Notes: generated by a model from the letters alone, not told the origin. A DNA stretch of 64,000 nt from Flaccisagitta enflata (GCA_965153355.1 OZ231126.1:3658001-3722000), one strand, 5' to 3'; positions 20,032 through 31,739 are shown, counted from the stretch's first letter. Program-made: numbers and translations.

Positions 20032-22690
20032 CTGAGGCGGATCAACAATGCGCGGGGCCCTAGGCTTGGCTAGGGCGCGGGGCCCCCCAACCCCCATCTG
20101 CCCCCCCCCTGTCAGCTTGAAGATCAACAAAGCGCGGGTCTTTAGGCTTGACTGGAAGGTGAACCCCCAATCTCTTTTTTAGATCCCCTGGCATCATATA
20201 TATCATTTTCCTATTTCTACAATTACATTTGTCATACAATATTCAATATTTCTGTTTGTTGATTTAAAAGATTTAATTAATCTTTGTCTAATTAATTATG
20301 AAGCAAAAAACAAAATACAGCATTTGGTTTTGATTGAACTGAAAAAAAAGTTGTTTGGCTTTAAAAATCTCAAAGTAGTTTTCAAAGCAAATAATGTCAT
20401 TTATGCTATTCATATTCAAGCTTAACATATAGTTTCTATTCTTTTAAAGATACAAGATATTTGTTACTGATCTTTTTCCTGTTTCTGTTTTGAATAATAC
20501 CTCTGCAATTGTTTACCATCATTGAGCATCAAATACACTCATGCAGATCACAATTCTTATTGATCGTTTTTCTGTTTTTTTTTCTTCATTTTTTTTCCTA
20601 TTTTTAGGTGCGCCATAGCACCTCTATAACTAGCGACTCTACAACCCGCTTTGACCCTCGGTTGGTCGGTCGGTCGGTCGGTTGGTCAGTTGGTCGGTCA
20701 CGCTCGAGTTGAAAATCTCAAAAAGAAGCAAAAATCACTTTAAATGATTCAGAAATATGCTAGAATGATTCCCAGATGCGCCATAGCACCTCTATAAGAG
20801 GTTCTGTCCGTCTGTCCATACGTCGGTCACGCTCGAATGAAAACTCGCTGAAAACTCATTTCATTCATTTCAATCACTAAAATTCGTTTCATTCACTAAA
20901 ATGCATTTCATTCACTAAAATTCATTTCATTCATTCATTCATTCATCATTCATTTCATTCATTTCATTCATTTCATTCGTTCATTTCATTCATTAATTTC
21001 ATTCATTCATTTCACTCATTCATTCATTTCACTCATTCATTCATTTCATTCATTCATTCATTCATTTCATTCATTCATTTCATTCATTCATTTCATTCAT
21101 TCATTTCATTCATTCATTTCATTCATTTGTTTCTTTATATTCATTCATTTCATTCATTTCATATATTTCATTCATTTCATTCATTTCATTCATTTCATTC
21201 ATTTCATTCATTTTCATTCATTCATTCATTCATTCATTCATTCATTCATTCATTCATTTCATTCATTCATTCAATTCATTCATTCATTTCATTTGATTTC
21301 ATCCATTCATTTCATTCATTCATTTCATTCATTCATTTCATTCACTGATTTTATTCATTCATTTCATTCATTCATTCATTCATTCATTCATTCATTCATT
21401 TCATTCATTCATTCATTCATTCATTCATTTCATTCATTCATTTCATTCATTCATTCATTCATTTCATTCATTCATTTCATTCTTTCATTTCATTCTTTCA
21501 TTTCATTCCTCCATTTCATTCATTTCATTTCATTCTTTCATTTCATTCCTCCATTTCATTCATTTCATTTCATTCAGTTCATTCATTCATTCTATTTATT
21601 CATTTTATTCATTCATTTCATTCATTCATTTCATTCATTCATTTCATTCATCATTCATTTCATTCATTCATTTATTCATTTCATTCATTCATTTCATTCA
21701 TTCATTTCATTCATTCATTTCATTCATTCATTTCATTCATTCATTTCATTCATTCATTCATTTTATTCATTTCATTCATTCATTCATTTCATTCATTCAT
21801 TCATTCATTTCATTCATTCATTCATTTCATTCATTCACTGAAAATGTTTGAAACCAATTAAAAACTCATTTTGTTCATTTCATTCACTGAAATACATTTC
21901 ATATACTAAAATTCATTTCATTTACTAAAATTCATTTCTTCACTAAAATAATCAGCTACGTTGAGGTCATTCTTTAAAATTCATTTCACTCATTCATTCA
22001 TTCAATCATTAAATGATTATTCAATTAATTAATTGATTAATTAATTAATAAATTAATTGATTAGTTAATTAATTAATTAATCAATTACCTAATTAATTAA
22101 TTAATCAATTCATTCATTTCATTGCATTGGCTGAAAATGTTTGAAATCAATTGAAAACTCATTTTGTTCATTTCATTCACGAAAATTCATTTCATTCACT
22201 AAAATTCATTTCATTCACTAAAATAATCAGCTATGTTGAGGTCTGATCAAGCTGGGGATAGGTCAGATAGGTCTGGTGATTGGACGGATAGGTATGGGGA
22301 TAGGTCTTATAGAGCTCGGGATAGGTCTGATAGAGCTCGGGATAGGTCTGATAGAGCTCGGTATAGGTCTGATAGAGCTCGGGATAGGCCTGATAGAGCT
22401 CGGGATAGGTCTGATAGAGCTAGGGATAGGTCTGATAGAGCTAGGGATAGGTCTGATGGAGCTAGAGATAGGTCTAGAATTAATAACGCCCGCACTGTCT
22501 TGGCCCGTGTATCCGGCCTTGTTTCTTCTTCTTTCTTCTTTATTCTTTTTTTTTCTTTTATCTTTATGTTACTGTCCTGTTTCTTTTTCTCTTTTTTTTA
22601 AGGGGTGGGCAGGCCCCTGAGGCGAGGAGCCCCCTGAGGCGCGGGGCCCTAGGCTTAAGCCTATTAAGCCTATTGGGTGATCCGCCTCAG
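20032..22690. mobile_element. 2.6-kb terminal-inverted-repeat element, copy 2
   Basis: Same 13-bp TIR and interior as 16756-19343, with nearly identical sequence for the first 570 bp. It differs in (TTCA)n length and in having fewer 21-bp units. ACGTTAC occurs beside the left end (20025-20031) and again just past the right end (22696-22702), a probable target duplication offset by five bases. Confidence 0.8.
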
Positions 22691-22703
22691 ATTTTACGTT
22701 ACG

Positions 22704-23918
22704 CACCCCTCTCTGGATAGCCTTCCAAAGAAAAAACAAAAAACCCATTCTGGGGACCTCAAGAACTACCATTTAGGATGTCTTGACTAGACAAAACAAC
22801 ATCAGACTAAATCATTTGAAGGCAAAATTTGGGAAAAAATCACTTTTCATACAAAAATCAAACATTTTTTGCCATATTTGGCACTTTCATGGTTCATACA
22901 GCTTCCAAAACTTTAGAAAATATCTAAAAAGTGTAAGATTAGCTAATGTGTAACTAGTTTAACCTTTTCAAGCTAGTTTGGATGGATATTTAAAAGATTA
23001 GAGCAAAAAAAATCACTTAAAACCAGAAAATCGAGCTTTTTTCAGCATTTTTTTGTCTAAAATCATTTAAGCTACATCAATAAGCCTATAAACTATCAAA
23101 AGTGTGTGGGAAGTTAAAATTCATATGGTTTTACTATTTTAAGTAAGTTTGGAGAAATTCTAAAAAAATAACTTAAAAACAGTAAATTAAAGCTTTTTTT
23201 AATATATTCATGCTGAAATGTAATCAATCAAACTTTACACCCCCCTCCCTATAGCCCCAAGAGAAAAGACATAACATATCTCTGGCTTCCTTTGCTGTTC
23301 CAGCTATATGGTGGGTAATGTGCTTTTGTATGCCTAAAAAGATATCTAACACTAAAAACTAATAAGCTTACAAATAATCAAAACAAAAATAAAAAAGGTT
23401 TAATAACTTTTATAATTTATCAAATACTATGAAAAATATAAATTAATGAAAGATTTTTTAGCTTTTGAGAATTAGATATTTCTTCAAACTTAGAATGGTA
23501 AAACCATATGCATTTCAACTGTTCCCACACACTTTTTTATTGTTTACATGCTTAATGATGCAGCTTGAATGATTACAGGCAAAAGAATGCTGAAAAAAGC
23601 TTGATTTTTTGTTTTAAAATTTTTTTTTTTGCTCTAATTTTTGAAATATCCATCCAAACTAGCTTGAAACGGTAAAATCAGTTACACATTAGCTTTTCTT
23701 TCACTTTTTAGATATTTTAAATAGTTTTGGAAGCTGTATAAACCCTGAAAGTGCCAAATATGGCAAAAAATGCTTGATTTTTGCATAAAAATTGACTTTT
23801 TCCCAAATGATTTAGTCTGATGTTGTTTTGTGTAGCCAAGACATCCTAGATGATAGTTTTTGGGGTCCCCAGAATAGTTTTTTTGGTTTTTCTTTGGGGG
23901 GCTATCCAGAGGGGGGTG
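22704..23918. mobile_element. 1.2-kb foldback element with 4-bp TSD
   Basis: Ends CACCCCTCTCTGGATAGCC and GGCTATCCAGAGGGGGGTG are inverted. They are flanked by TACG on both sides (22700-22703 and 23919-23922). The arms remain complementary inward for about 500 bp (GATGTCTTGACTAGACAAAAC and its near-complement) around an A+T-rich centre. No coding capacity. Confidence 0.85.
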
Positions 23919-23922
23919 TACG

Positions 23923-24190
23923 ATCCTATGGGCGAGGACAAGGGTTGCTCCTTCAGCGATTGGCAAAGCCGTGACTGTGGCTAAGCAAACAAAAGCTGTC
24001 AATTCTATTTTATTTAACTGCATGGACAAGATAAAAATCAAGTTTAACTTTAACTTGCACTTCCTAGATGGCTTTTCTTCGATAACTAATTCCTGATTAA
24101 ATTTAAAACGATAGTGAGCCGTGCAGCCCCAGATGTGTTGAGGTTCTTTTTATGGTAAAAGCATTTCAAATGAAGAATTTAGACTATTTA
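23923..24190. repeat. Duplicated segment of unknown origin, copy 1 right part
   Basis: GGTTGCTCCTTCAGCGATTGGCAAAGCCG...TTGCACTTCCTAGATGGCTTTTCTT...GGTAAAAGCATTT matches 32220-32370 and 32735-32790. On the minus strand it reads ..LNKIELTAFVCLATVTALP.., a hydrophobic leader-like stretch. Probably a decayed multicopy gene or element. Confidence 0.45.
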
Positions 24191-24279
24191 GATTTGGTTT
24201 ATTTTTGACTTCGCATTTTGTATTTTATCCTCTTTTAACAATTGTAAGTTAAAATCAATCGCTTTCAATGCATTTTCAA

Positions 24280-25560
24280 TTAAAAAGGTGCATGCGACAG
24301 AGATAGAATTCTGGTACAGTACCTTCTGAGCAAACCCGGCTAAAATTGGAGGATCAATTTTTAATACTTTAATTTCATTTCTCAAATTTCATTTTTTGTA
24401 TTTTATTTAATTAAAAGATATTAAATTCCTGGAATACATTTGGCAGTCAAAAAAAATATTTGTGAAATCAAAGTGCATAAAGACATTAATATGGAGTGTT
24501 CTAACTCAGACCATTGAATTCAGCAGAAAATTTTACCTATCGTAGACTACAAGAACAGCTCAATCATTTCAAGTTTTACAGTTATTTCAAGTTTTTAAGG
24601 ACAATTGGCTCAAAATAATTTAGGACAAATTTTAGTGATTTTAGTGATTTTAGTGATTTTAGTGATTTTAATGATTTTTTTTACTGAGCCAGTTGGGCTC
24701 GCTCCTCACAATTGGACAGAGCAAGAAATGAAAACCATGAGCCCGGTAAAAATGCCATGCCAAATTTTACAATCACCTCAGCTCAGATTTGTATTAGCAG
24801 CTATTGATTACATGATGTAATGATAAAATGATCACTACAAAGATGATTCAATTTGAGAAAAAATCGAAAAACAACTCAAAACTTGATGATTTTTTTCAAA
24901 ACTTTCACTCAATCAGCTCGAGTGCTATAAATCCATCCCTATGAGAGAGAGCCAGCCGGGCTCAGAGCTTGCAAAACATGAGAGCCCCAGGCAAAATAGA
25001 GAGCATCGGGCTTGTGGGCTCGCTTTAAAATCAGGCCTGCGAATGTACTTAAAAACATTAAATGGCCATAAAAACTGAAATAATTGTCTGATTAAGCTGT
25101 TTTTAGTCGCGTGCTACGCGACTCTACAACCCGCTTTGTCGGTCTGTCCGTCCGTCGGTCCGTCCGTCGGTCCGTCCGTCTGTCACACTTTACTTTTTTT
25201 GGGTTTTTGCGGTCTTTGGCCTTACTGCTCCTGCCCAAATGATGGAGTGGCCTTAAATATGGCCCCTGCCCACCCACACGCGACTTCCGTAGCAGTGTAT
25301 CTGGCCTTGTTGTAATCTAGGATAGGTACAATTTTCTGCTGAATCCAATGGTCTGGGTTAGAACACTCCATATTGATGTCTTCATGCACTTTGATTTCAC
25401 GAGTTTTTTTTTTTACAACTAAATATGTTCAAGGAATTAAGTAACTTTTAATTAGGTTAGATACAAAAAATTAAGTTTGGAAAATAAAATTAAAGTAACA
25501 AAAATAAATCCTCTAGTTTTAGCCGGGTTTGCTCGGAAGGTACTGTACTTGATTTCTAAT
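24280..25560. repeat. Inverted repeat pair enclosing a family A element
   Basis: The left arm (24290-24555: GTACAGTACCTTCTGAGCAA, AATCAAAGTGCATAAAGACAT, TGGAGTGTTCTAAC, AATTTTACCTATC) is complementary to the right arm (25312-25555). The 750-bp spacer holds TTTTAGTGAT units (24630-24680) and the family A copy at 25101-25311. No gene seen. Confidence 0.65.
25101..25311 (+). mobile_element. Family A element
   Basis: TTTTTAGTCGCGTGCTACGCGACTCTACAACCC, (GTCC)n, then CACACGCGACTTCCGTAGC...GGCCTTGTT. Hairpin and third arm are both present. Confidence 0.85.
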
Positions 25561-25610
25561 ACATTCTTGATAATTATCTAGCGATTTAACCAAGCCCTCA
25601 GAAAATTCAA

Positions 25611-26076
25611 TTTTTAGTCGAGTGCACGCGACTCTACAACCCGCTTTGTCCGTCTGTCGGTTGGTCGGTCGGTCACACTTACTTTTTTTATAATTTTATT
25701 CAGGGCCGTATGGCAAGGGGTCGCCGGGACCGCCATGGCGGCCCCTTGTTGAGACACACACCACTGAGAGAGAGAGAGAGAGAAAAAAGAAAGAGAGAGA
25801 AAAAGATAGAGAGAGAAAAAGAGAGACAAGGCTATGCACAAAAATTTATTGTTATCTATACATATAAAGACAAAAAAATCACTAGTTAGATTGATTGGGA
25901 TATTAAGAAGCTGTTGTGACACAAATTGGAGGCGGCACCCCCAAAATCATATACTCCCATACAGCGCTGATTTTATTTCTTTGACCTCACTGTTCCTGCC
26001 AAAATGGTCTGGTGACCTCAAATATGGCCCCTGCCCACCCGCACGCGACTTCGGTAGCCGTGTATCCAGCCTTGTT
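25611..26076 (+). mobile_element. Family A element split by a hAT-like insertion
   Basis: TTTTTAGTCGAGTGCACGCGACTC at the start, GCACGCGACTTCGGTAGCCG and CCTTGTTT at the end. The internal ATTTTATT is duplicated around the insert at 25701-25969. Confidence 0.85.
25701..25969. mobile_element. hAT-like MITE nested in family A, 8-bp TSD
   Basis: Ends CAGGGCCGTATGG and ...CATACAGCGCTG are inverted. The flanks carry perfect 8-bp ATTTTATT copies (25693-25700, 25970-25977). It contains the self-complementary GACCGCCATGGCGGCCCC and a (GA)n tract. It must be younger than its host element. Confidence 0.85.
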
Positions 26077-26118
26077 TATTTTCAATCGGAATGTTCAAAA
26101 TCACCTGAATTAAAGAGA

Positions 26119-26273
26119 GAACAAGGCCGGATACACGGCAATCCAGTCGCGGACGGTTGGGCAGGAGCAGTAATGCGAAAAACCGCTCGCAGTTATAGAA
26201 ATATTTCCTACCGACATACTGACTTACCGACCGACACGGCAAGGTCTAGAGTCGCGTGTCCGCGATTAAAAAG
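26119..26273 (-). mobile_element. Short family A element
   Basis: GAACAAGGCCGGATACACGG to GAGTCGCGTGTCCGCGATTAAAAA. The usual (GTCC)n tract is reduced. Confidence 0.7.
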
Positions 26274-26382
26274 AAAACGGGTGGGAATAGGAAGGTTGAT
26301 GGGTGTGTCTGATGGATGTGGGCCCGTCACATGACAAGTGTTAATTTTTTGGTCTTGAAACAAGGCCGGCGTTGGACGGCTC

Positions 26383-26570
26383 CTGTTGTTGTTGTTGTTT
26401 TTGTCGTTATTTTTGTTGTTGTTTTTGTCGTTGTTGTTGTTGTTTTTGTCGTTGTTGTTGTTTCTGTTGTTGTTGTTGTTTTTGTCGTTGTTGTTGTTGT
26501 CGTTGTTGTTGTCATTTTTGTCGTTGTTGATGTTTTTGTCGTTGTTTTTGTTGTTGTTGTTGACATTCGA
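26383..26570 (+). repeat. (TTGTTGTTTTTGTCG)n microsatellite
   Basis: Trinucleotide-type GTT/GTC repeat. The V/F- and T-rich open frames on both strands are artefacts of it. Confidence 0.9.
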
Positions 26571-26874
26571 GCAACCTCCTTATCTTGCTTTACTTCAGCG
26601 ACACTGTACACGTCTGTTTGTCCGGCTAAAACTCTAAACTGAACTCTATACTGAATACCTTTTCGTTTGTTTTTGAAGTTTTAGTGGACATTTTGCAAAG
26701 GTCTTCAGCTTGTTTGTCATTGTTTGAAATAGCAAACTGATTTTTCAAAGTGCATTTTACTGCATTTGGCACTTGTGTGAGTATTGTTGTGCTCCATCAA
26801 ACATTTTAGTTGTTATTGTCTGTACTCATTTGTTTATTTTGTTGCTACAATTTTCATTCTTTCATGGTTTTTTG

Positions 26875-27035
26875 GTCACGAACTTGTGACTCGATAAGAG
26901 GCTTTGTCCATCCATCCATCCATTCGTCCGTCCGTCCATCCATCCATCTGTTTGAGATGCATGTGTGGGGGAGTTGGGGTTGGGATGGGGTTGGGAGACC
27001 CCCACCCACTCGTCCGCGACGATATTGTAACCTCG
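26875..27035 (+). mobile_element. A'-type hairpin-ended element
   Basis: TTTGGTCACGAACTTGTGACTCGATAAGAGGC, (CATC/GTCC)n, then CCACCCACTCGTCCGCGACGATATTGTAACC. The same far end occurs at 36722-36890 and, in reverse, at 37150. Confidence 0.55.
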
Positions 27036-27075
27036 CATTGCTTGTTAAATTGTTCCTTTTGTTGCCTTTATTCAG

Positions 27076-27718
27076 CGCCCCCACAATTGGGATTCCCCTT
27101 CTCCATAACCGGCTTCTTGCAAGCTCGCGTCAACCCATTTTCTCCTCCTCCTCATCCTTATTCGTCGTTCAGCGCCCCACGATTGGGATTTCCCTTGTCC
27201 ATGACCAGCTTCTTACAAGCTCGGGTCGACCCATTTTCTCCTCCTCCTCCTCCTCCTTATTCGTCTCAAGGACCTCGTCTCCCTTATCCTCATGCTTCAC
27301 CTCATCCTCACAGTCCTCATCCTCATCCTCACAGTCCTCATCCTCCTCCTCGCGGTCCTTATCCACCTCCTCATGGCTCTCACCCTCCTCCTCCTCACGC
27401 CATTGGTGGTTATCCTCATCATCATCGCATCACCTCTCCACCACCTTCCTCGCATCCACCACCTCCACCTCCTCTTCCGTCGAGACCCTCGACCACGCCT
27501 ACCGCAACTCCTCAAGAATCCTCAGCACCCCCGCAGCAGCTGCAGCAGCAACAATCCTCTTCTTCCACGACCTCAGCTAGCTCCTCCATGGCGGGACCTG
27601 CACCTCCTCCTCAATCATCATCTTCGTCCTCGATGTCTGCATATGCATTTGCTGCTGCTGCCGCTCCACCGCCAAATGCTTCTTCTTCCTCATCTTCATC
27701 AGCCTCTTCCACTCTCAG
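27076..27718 (+). CDS. Possible coding exon, Pro/His/Ser/Gln-rich, unrecognised
   Basis: A good acceptor (TTTTGTTGCCTTTATTCAG) and a donor (CTCTCAG|GTCC) bound about 214 codons in an open frame with higher G+C than the flanks. The reading starts with a duplicated block (LGFPFSITGFLQARVNPFSP / LGFPLSMTSFLQARVDPFSP). It continues with HPHSPH repeats, PPPP, a Q-rich stretch, poly-Ser and AAAAA, as in disordered parts of transcription or chromatin regulators. No domain identifies it and no partner exons were found. The (TCC)n composition makes a chance ORF possible. Confidence 0.3.
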
Positions 27719-27844
27719 GTCCAAAATTAGACCATAAATCAACCCTCCCAGGCTTGTATTCAGTCCTCTTTGGCCGGAAATTTGCCCTCTCAAGCCTAAA
27801 ATCTGACCACTCAGGACAGATGGATATAAGAAAATTCACCCTTG

Positions 27845-28500
27845 TGTCCTACAGGACATCGGCCCTTTGGGGCCGCCGCGCTGCCCTGCTCTCACTCCAC
27901 TTCTTCAGCTGATCGCTCTTTGTAAGGAATCGGGCAATGCTGACCATGTGCAATCCTTTTTGGGCAGCGGCCCCAAAGGGCCAATGTCCTGTAGGACACA
28001 GGGGTGAATTTCCAGATGTGCGTCTGTACGTACATCCATCTTCCCCTGAGGCTACTCGGGCCCCTTTTAAGCCTAAAATCAGCCCTCCCAGACCCTAACT
28101 CAGCCCTCTCAGCCCCCAAATCAACCCTCTTTGACCCCAAATTAACCCTCTCAGGTAAAAAATTAACCCTCCCTGGCCTAACACAAACCCTCTTAAGTCT
28201 AAATTATCTTTCAGGCCCCAAATTAGCCCACTCAGGCATGAGATCAACCCTCTCAGACCCCAAATCAGCCCTCTAATTTTCCCTCCAGCTCTTAAAGATG
28301 CCCTTATCCCTGATCTTACATAAGCCCTTGGACCCCTACTCCAAGCAATTAAATGCCCTCAAATATGCTTTCTCGGGATGTCTGGAAATTCACCCCTATG
28401 ACATAAGTCCTTTAAGGCCACGGCCCTGCTCTCACTCCATTACTTCGCTTGATTACTTCAAGCAGGGCATCGAGTACCACTGACCATGTGCGATCCTTGA
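27845..28500. mobile_element. Family C elements (two modules)
   Basis: GGGGCCGCCGCGCTGCCC at about 27870 and GGGCAGCGGCCCCAAAGGG at 27962 face each other. CAGCCCTCTCAGACCCCAAAT units follow, then a third module (GGCCACGGCCCTGC, about 28410) with GGGCATCGAGTACCACTGACC at 28465. Confidence 0.6.
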
Positions 28501-29010
28501 ATGATTAGTTTCTTATGTGCCTCTTCCTATAGTTGCTGCAATTGCCACAATTGTTATCTCATACCCATCTATCTCTTATCTCCTACAGTTGCTGTTCTGC
28601 GACAATTGCGATCGTCGATACCACATGTACTGCTTGTAACCACCCCTTTAATCTCATGCTTATCTTTCTTATCCCTCCAATTGCTGTTTTGTGTGGATTT
28701 GCAATTGCGGTTACCACATGTATTGCTTGCAACCTCCTTGCAGGAAGATGACCCTAAAGGTTAGCTTTTGTACTACAACCACCAATACATTATCAACCCC
28801 TAAAATGTCACGCCAAACGAATTTCCGCATGTGAAAAAAACTTTGCCGCCATGTTATTTTAAGTCCCAATACATCATAAAACACTGGGATTGTAGTCTGA
28901 TGCGGGGTCATTGATGCCTACATTTATAGGGCTATCCGAGACAGTGTGTGAGATGAAGAGCGAGAGAGAGCGAGAGAGAGAACAATTTTTGTGTTGTGTT
29001 GTTTTCTTCT
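28501..29010. other. No gene seen
   Basis: A roughly 90-bp degenerate repeat with ATAGTTGCTGCAATTGCCAC, TACAGTTGCTGTTCTGCGAC and AATTGCTGTTTTGTGTGG occurs at 28530-28740. A (GA)n run lies at 28958-28981. Otherwise unexplained. Confidence 0.4.
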
Positions 29011-29016
29011 TTTTTG

Positions 29017-29795
29017 GGCAGCGGCCCCGAAGGGTACGAAGTCCTGTAGAACACAGGGGGACTTTCGTTTGTCCGTTTGTTCGTTTGTTTTTCCCCCCCC
29101 TTCAGGCCTCAAATCTGGCCTCTCAGGCCTCAAATCTGGCCTCTCAGGCCTCAAATCTGCCTCTCAGGCCTCAAATCTGGCCTCTCAGGCCTCAAATCTA
29201 GCCTCTCAGGCCTCAAATCTAGCCTCTCGGGCCTCAATCAGCCTCCCAGGCCTCAAATCCCTCTCGGGCCTCCGTCTGGCTTCTCAGCCTCAAATCCAGC
29301 CTCTCGGGCCAATCTCAGCCTCTCAGGTCCAATCCAACTCTCAGACCTCAAACCTGGCCTCTCAGGCCTCATGCCTCTGCCTCCTCCAAATTCTCAGGCC
29401 TCAAACCTGGCCTCTCAGACTCGTAGGCTTCTCAGGCCTCAAATCCAGCCTCTAGCCTCAGTTTATTGCTATCAGACTACATATCAGTCCTTTGGCCTTT
29501 CAAGCCCTAATCCCGAGCTCTCTCAAGTCTCAATGCAGCCCTCTAAAACTTCCAATTGGCATTGTCAGGCCTTACATCAGCCTTCCCAGACTTCAGTTTA
29601 GGCTCTTGAAGGCCTTCTGTCAGCCCTCTATAACAGCTCATCCACTTCTTCAGGCAGGACAAACAAGAGTCCCCCTGTGTTCTACAGGATTTTGTCCCCT
29701 TCGGGGCCGCTGCCCTGCTTCCCCTCACTCCAATTCACAATCCCTCAAAGCAGGGCAATGGGTATCGCTGACCACATATTGCTCTTGGGCGACCT
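29017..29795. mobile_element. Family C element with CTCAGGCCTCAAATCTGGC satellite
   Basis: GGGCAGCGGCCCCGAAGGG at 29018, then CTGTAGAACACAGGGGGACTTTCG, then about 20 satellite units to 29460. The mirror module CCCCCTGTGTTCTACAGGA...GGGGCCGCTGCCCTGC lies at 29670-29718, and GGGCAATGGGTATCGCTGACC at 29755. Confidence 0.75.
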
Positions 29796-29894
29796 GTTTT
29801 TGTCCGCGACGGAATATCATTCCGACGCGGACTATAATTCAAGGCGGGTGGGTGTCGTCGTCGTCGTTGTTGTCATTGTCGTTGTCGTTATTAC

Positions 29895-30560
29895 GGATTT
29901 TGAAAAATGGATAACTTTTTCATGCTTTGACCGATTTGGTTCATATTTGGTGGGAAGTTGTACTAGGGAAGGGCGCTTTACATCCTATCCGACTTTTGTG
30001 ATCCGACCAACCCAATCGGCCCAACCAGCCTACCATCAAAAGTGAAAAACATGCATAACTTTAGCATTTTTCAACAGATTTGGTTGAAATTTGGCATGGA
30101 GTCTCTAAATGGAAGGACTCAACATATGTATGTGATTTATATGCATTTGAGCTTGCTAACCGGCCAAACCGACCTACCACCCAACTAGCCTACCAACCAA
30201 AAAGTGAAAGTGAAAGCGTAACTTTGTCATTTATCAATTTATTTGGTTGAAACTTGGTATGGAGTCTCTAAATAGAAGAACTCAACATATGCACACTATT
30301 TATCCTGTCAAACCAGCTTACCACCCAACCAGCGTACCAGCCTAAAAGTGAAAAACTTGCATAAATTGGACATTTTTCAACCAATTTGGTTAAGACTTGG
30401 TATGTAGTCTTTAAATGGAAGAACTCAACATATGCACGCTATTTATCCAAACCAGCCTACCACCCCATTCAAGTGAAAAACGCGCATAACTTTGCCATTT
30501 TTAAATGGATTTGCATGAAACTTTGTATGGAGGCTCGAAATGTAAAGATTTTTAGTTTCA
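29895..30560 (+). repeat. Five-copy tandem repeat of ~110-165 bp
   Basis: Copies start near 29898, 30040, 30205, 30347 and 30474. Each has a GTGAAAAACNTGCATAACTTT stretch, ATTTGGTTGAAACTTGGTATG, GGAAGAACTCAACATATGCA and CCAGCCTACCACCCAACC. Divergence between copies is moderate. No frame stays open through them. Confidence 0.8.
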
Positions 30561-30727
30561 GCGCACTTACAGGGTTAAAGATCTTTTGGACATAGCAATT
30601 TTATGGAATTGGTGATCTTTAACCCCCCTCCGTTGCGGACCCAGATACTGTTCAGATTTTTCTTTCTTTTTTCCCATCTCTTAGTTTCTCCCACATCGTT
30701 TTTCAGGCAGCAGCCCTGAGCGAGAAC

Positions 30728-30867
30728 TTTTTTAGTCGTGGATACGCGACTCTACACCTTGCCGCGTCGGTCGGTTGGTCCGTCACATTTTTGAATTCCG
30801 AGCGGTATTCGCATTACTGTTCCTGACCAACTGTACGCGACTGGATTACCGTGTATCCAGCCTTGTT
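30728..30867 (+). mobile_element. Short family A element
   Basis: TTTTTTAGTCGTGGATACGCGACTCTACACC to GTACGCGACTGGATTACCG and CCAGCCTTGTT. A family C satellite fragment follows to about 31010. Confidence 0.7.
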
Positions 30868-31315
30868 AGAACAAAGGATGACTTCCATTTGTCTGTCCAT
30901 TCCTTTGTTTGTTCCCCCTCAATCAGGCCTCTCAGGCTTCAAATCGGGCCTCTCAGGCTTCAAAATAGGCCTCCCGAGTCGGATATCTCTGACCACATAT
31001 AGCTTTTGGGTAACGGGTTTCCTTTCTTCCTCCCTCTCTCTCTCTTTCTTAGCTCTTTCTTTCTTTGCTCATTCTTTCTTTCACTGCTCATTCTTTCTTT
31101 CAAAATGTTACGGGACCGATGGACCGACGGACCGACGGACAGAGCAAGGTGTAGAGTCGAGTGCACGAGAATGTCGAGAATGATCATGTTTCTTTTAAAC
31201 CTCGTAGCAGACTTACTACGGTCAAGGGGCTTTAAAATCTCTGACAATGTTTTTCTTTCCCTCAATTTCTCTAAGTTGGCGCATGTTAGTAGCCGAAATT
31301 AAGCTTTGTTGCTTA

Positions 31316-31729
31316 CAGAGAAGGAGAAATATCAGATGTGAACCCCCCTACCCCCTAAAACTGTAGCACCCCCCTTACAGCTCAAACTATAACAATAAAT
31401 AATAAATTTATTATTATCAATAAAAGTTTATGACTATACAAGTGGCATCTCCAGATAGATTTTGCAATTTTCATTCCAGTCTCAAATTATAATGAAAAAT
31501 CTTTGATTTTATGCACTTATAATAATAATTAATTTTAATATTTTATTAAACTATATCTTGACTTAAAAAACAAAATTGAAAACTGCGCTGATGAGGCCAC
31601 TTGTATTAATAGTAACATTTTTCTTTTACCTTTAAAATGTTTGTAATCTAATCAGTTAGAGCTGTAGGTGGGGGTGCTACACTGCTTCAGTTTTCAGGGG
31701 GTTCACACCTTGTATTAACCTTCTCTCTA
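31316..31729. mobile_element. Foldback element (family G), TA-flanked, copy 1
   Basis: CAGAGAAGGAGAAATATCAG and GTGAACCCCCC pair with GGGGGTTCACACC and TTAACCTTCTCTCT. TA lies at both outer edges, as for Tc1/mariner-type insertions. The interior has TACAAGTGGCATCTCCAGA and an A+T-rich centre. A second copy lies at 56461-56861. Confidence 0.75.
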
Positions 31730-31739
31730 TAAGCTTGAA

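Noticed and set aside
15462-22523. CRISPR array, because of short palindromic repeats with variable spacers
   Set aside because: The palindromes are ends of eukaryotic dispersed elements; spacing is irregular and the genome is intron-bearing.
26316-26642. V-, L- and T-rich ORFs
   Set aside because: All come from the GTT/GTC microsatellite at 26383-26570.
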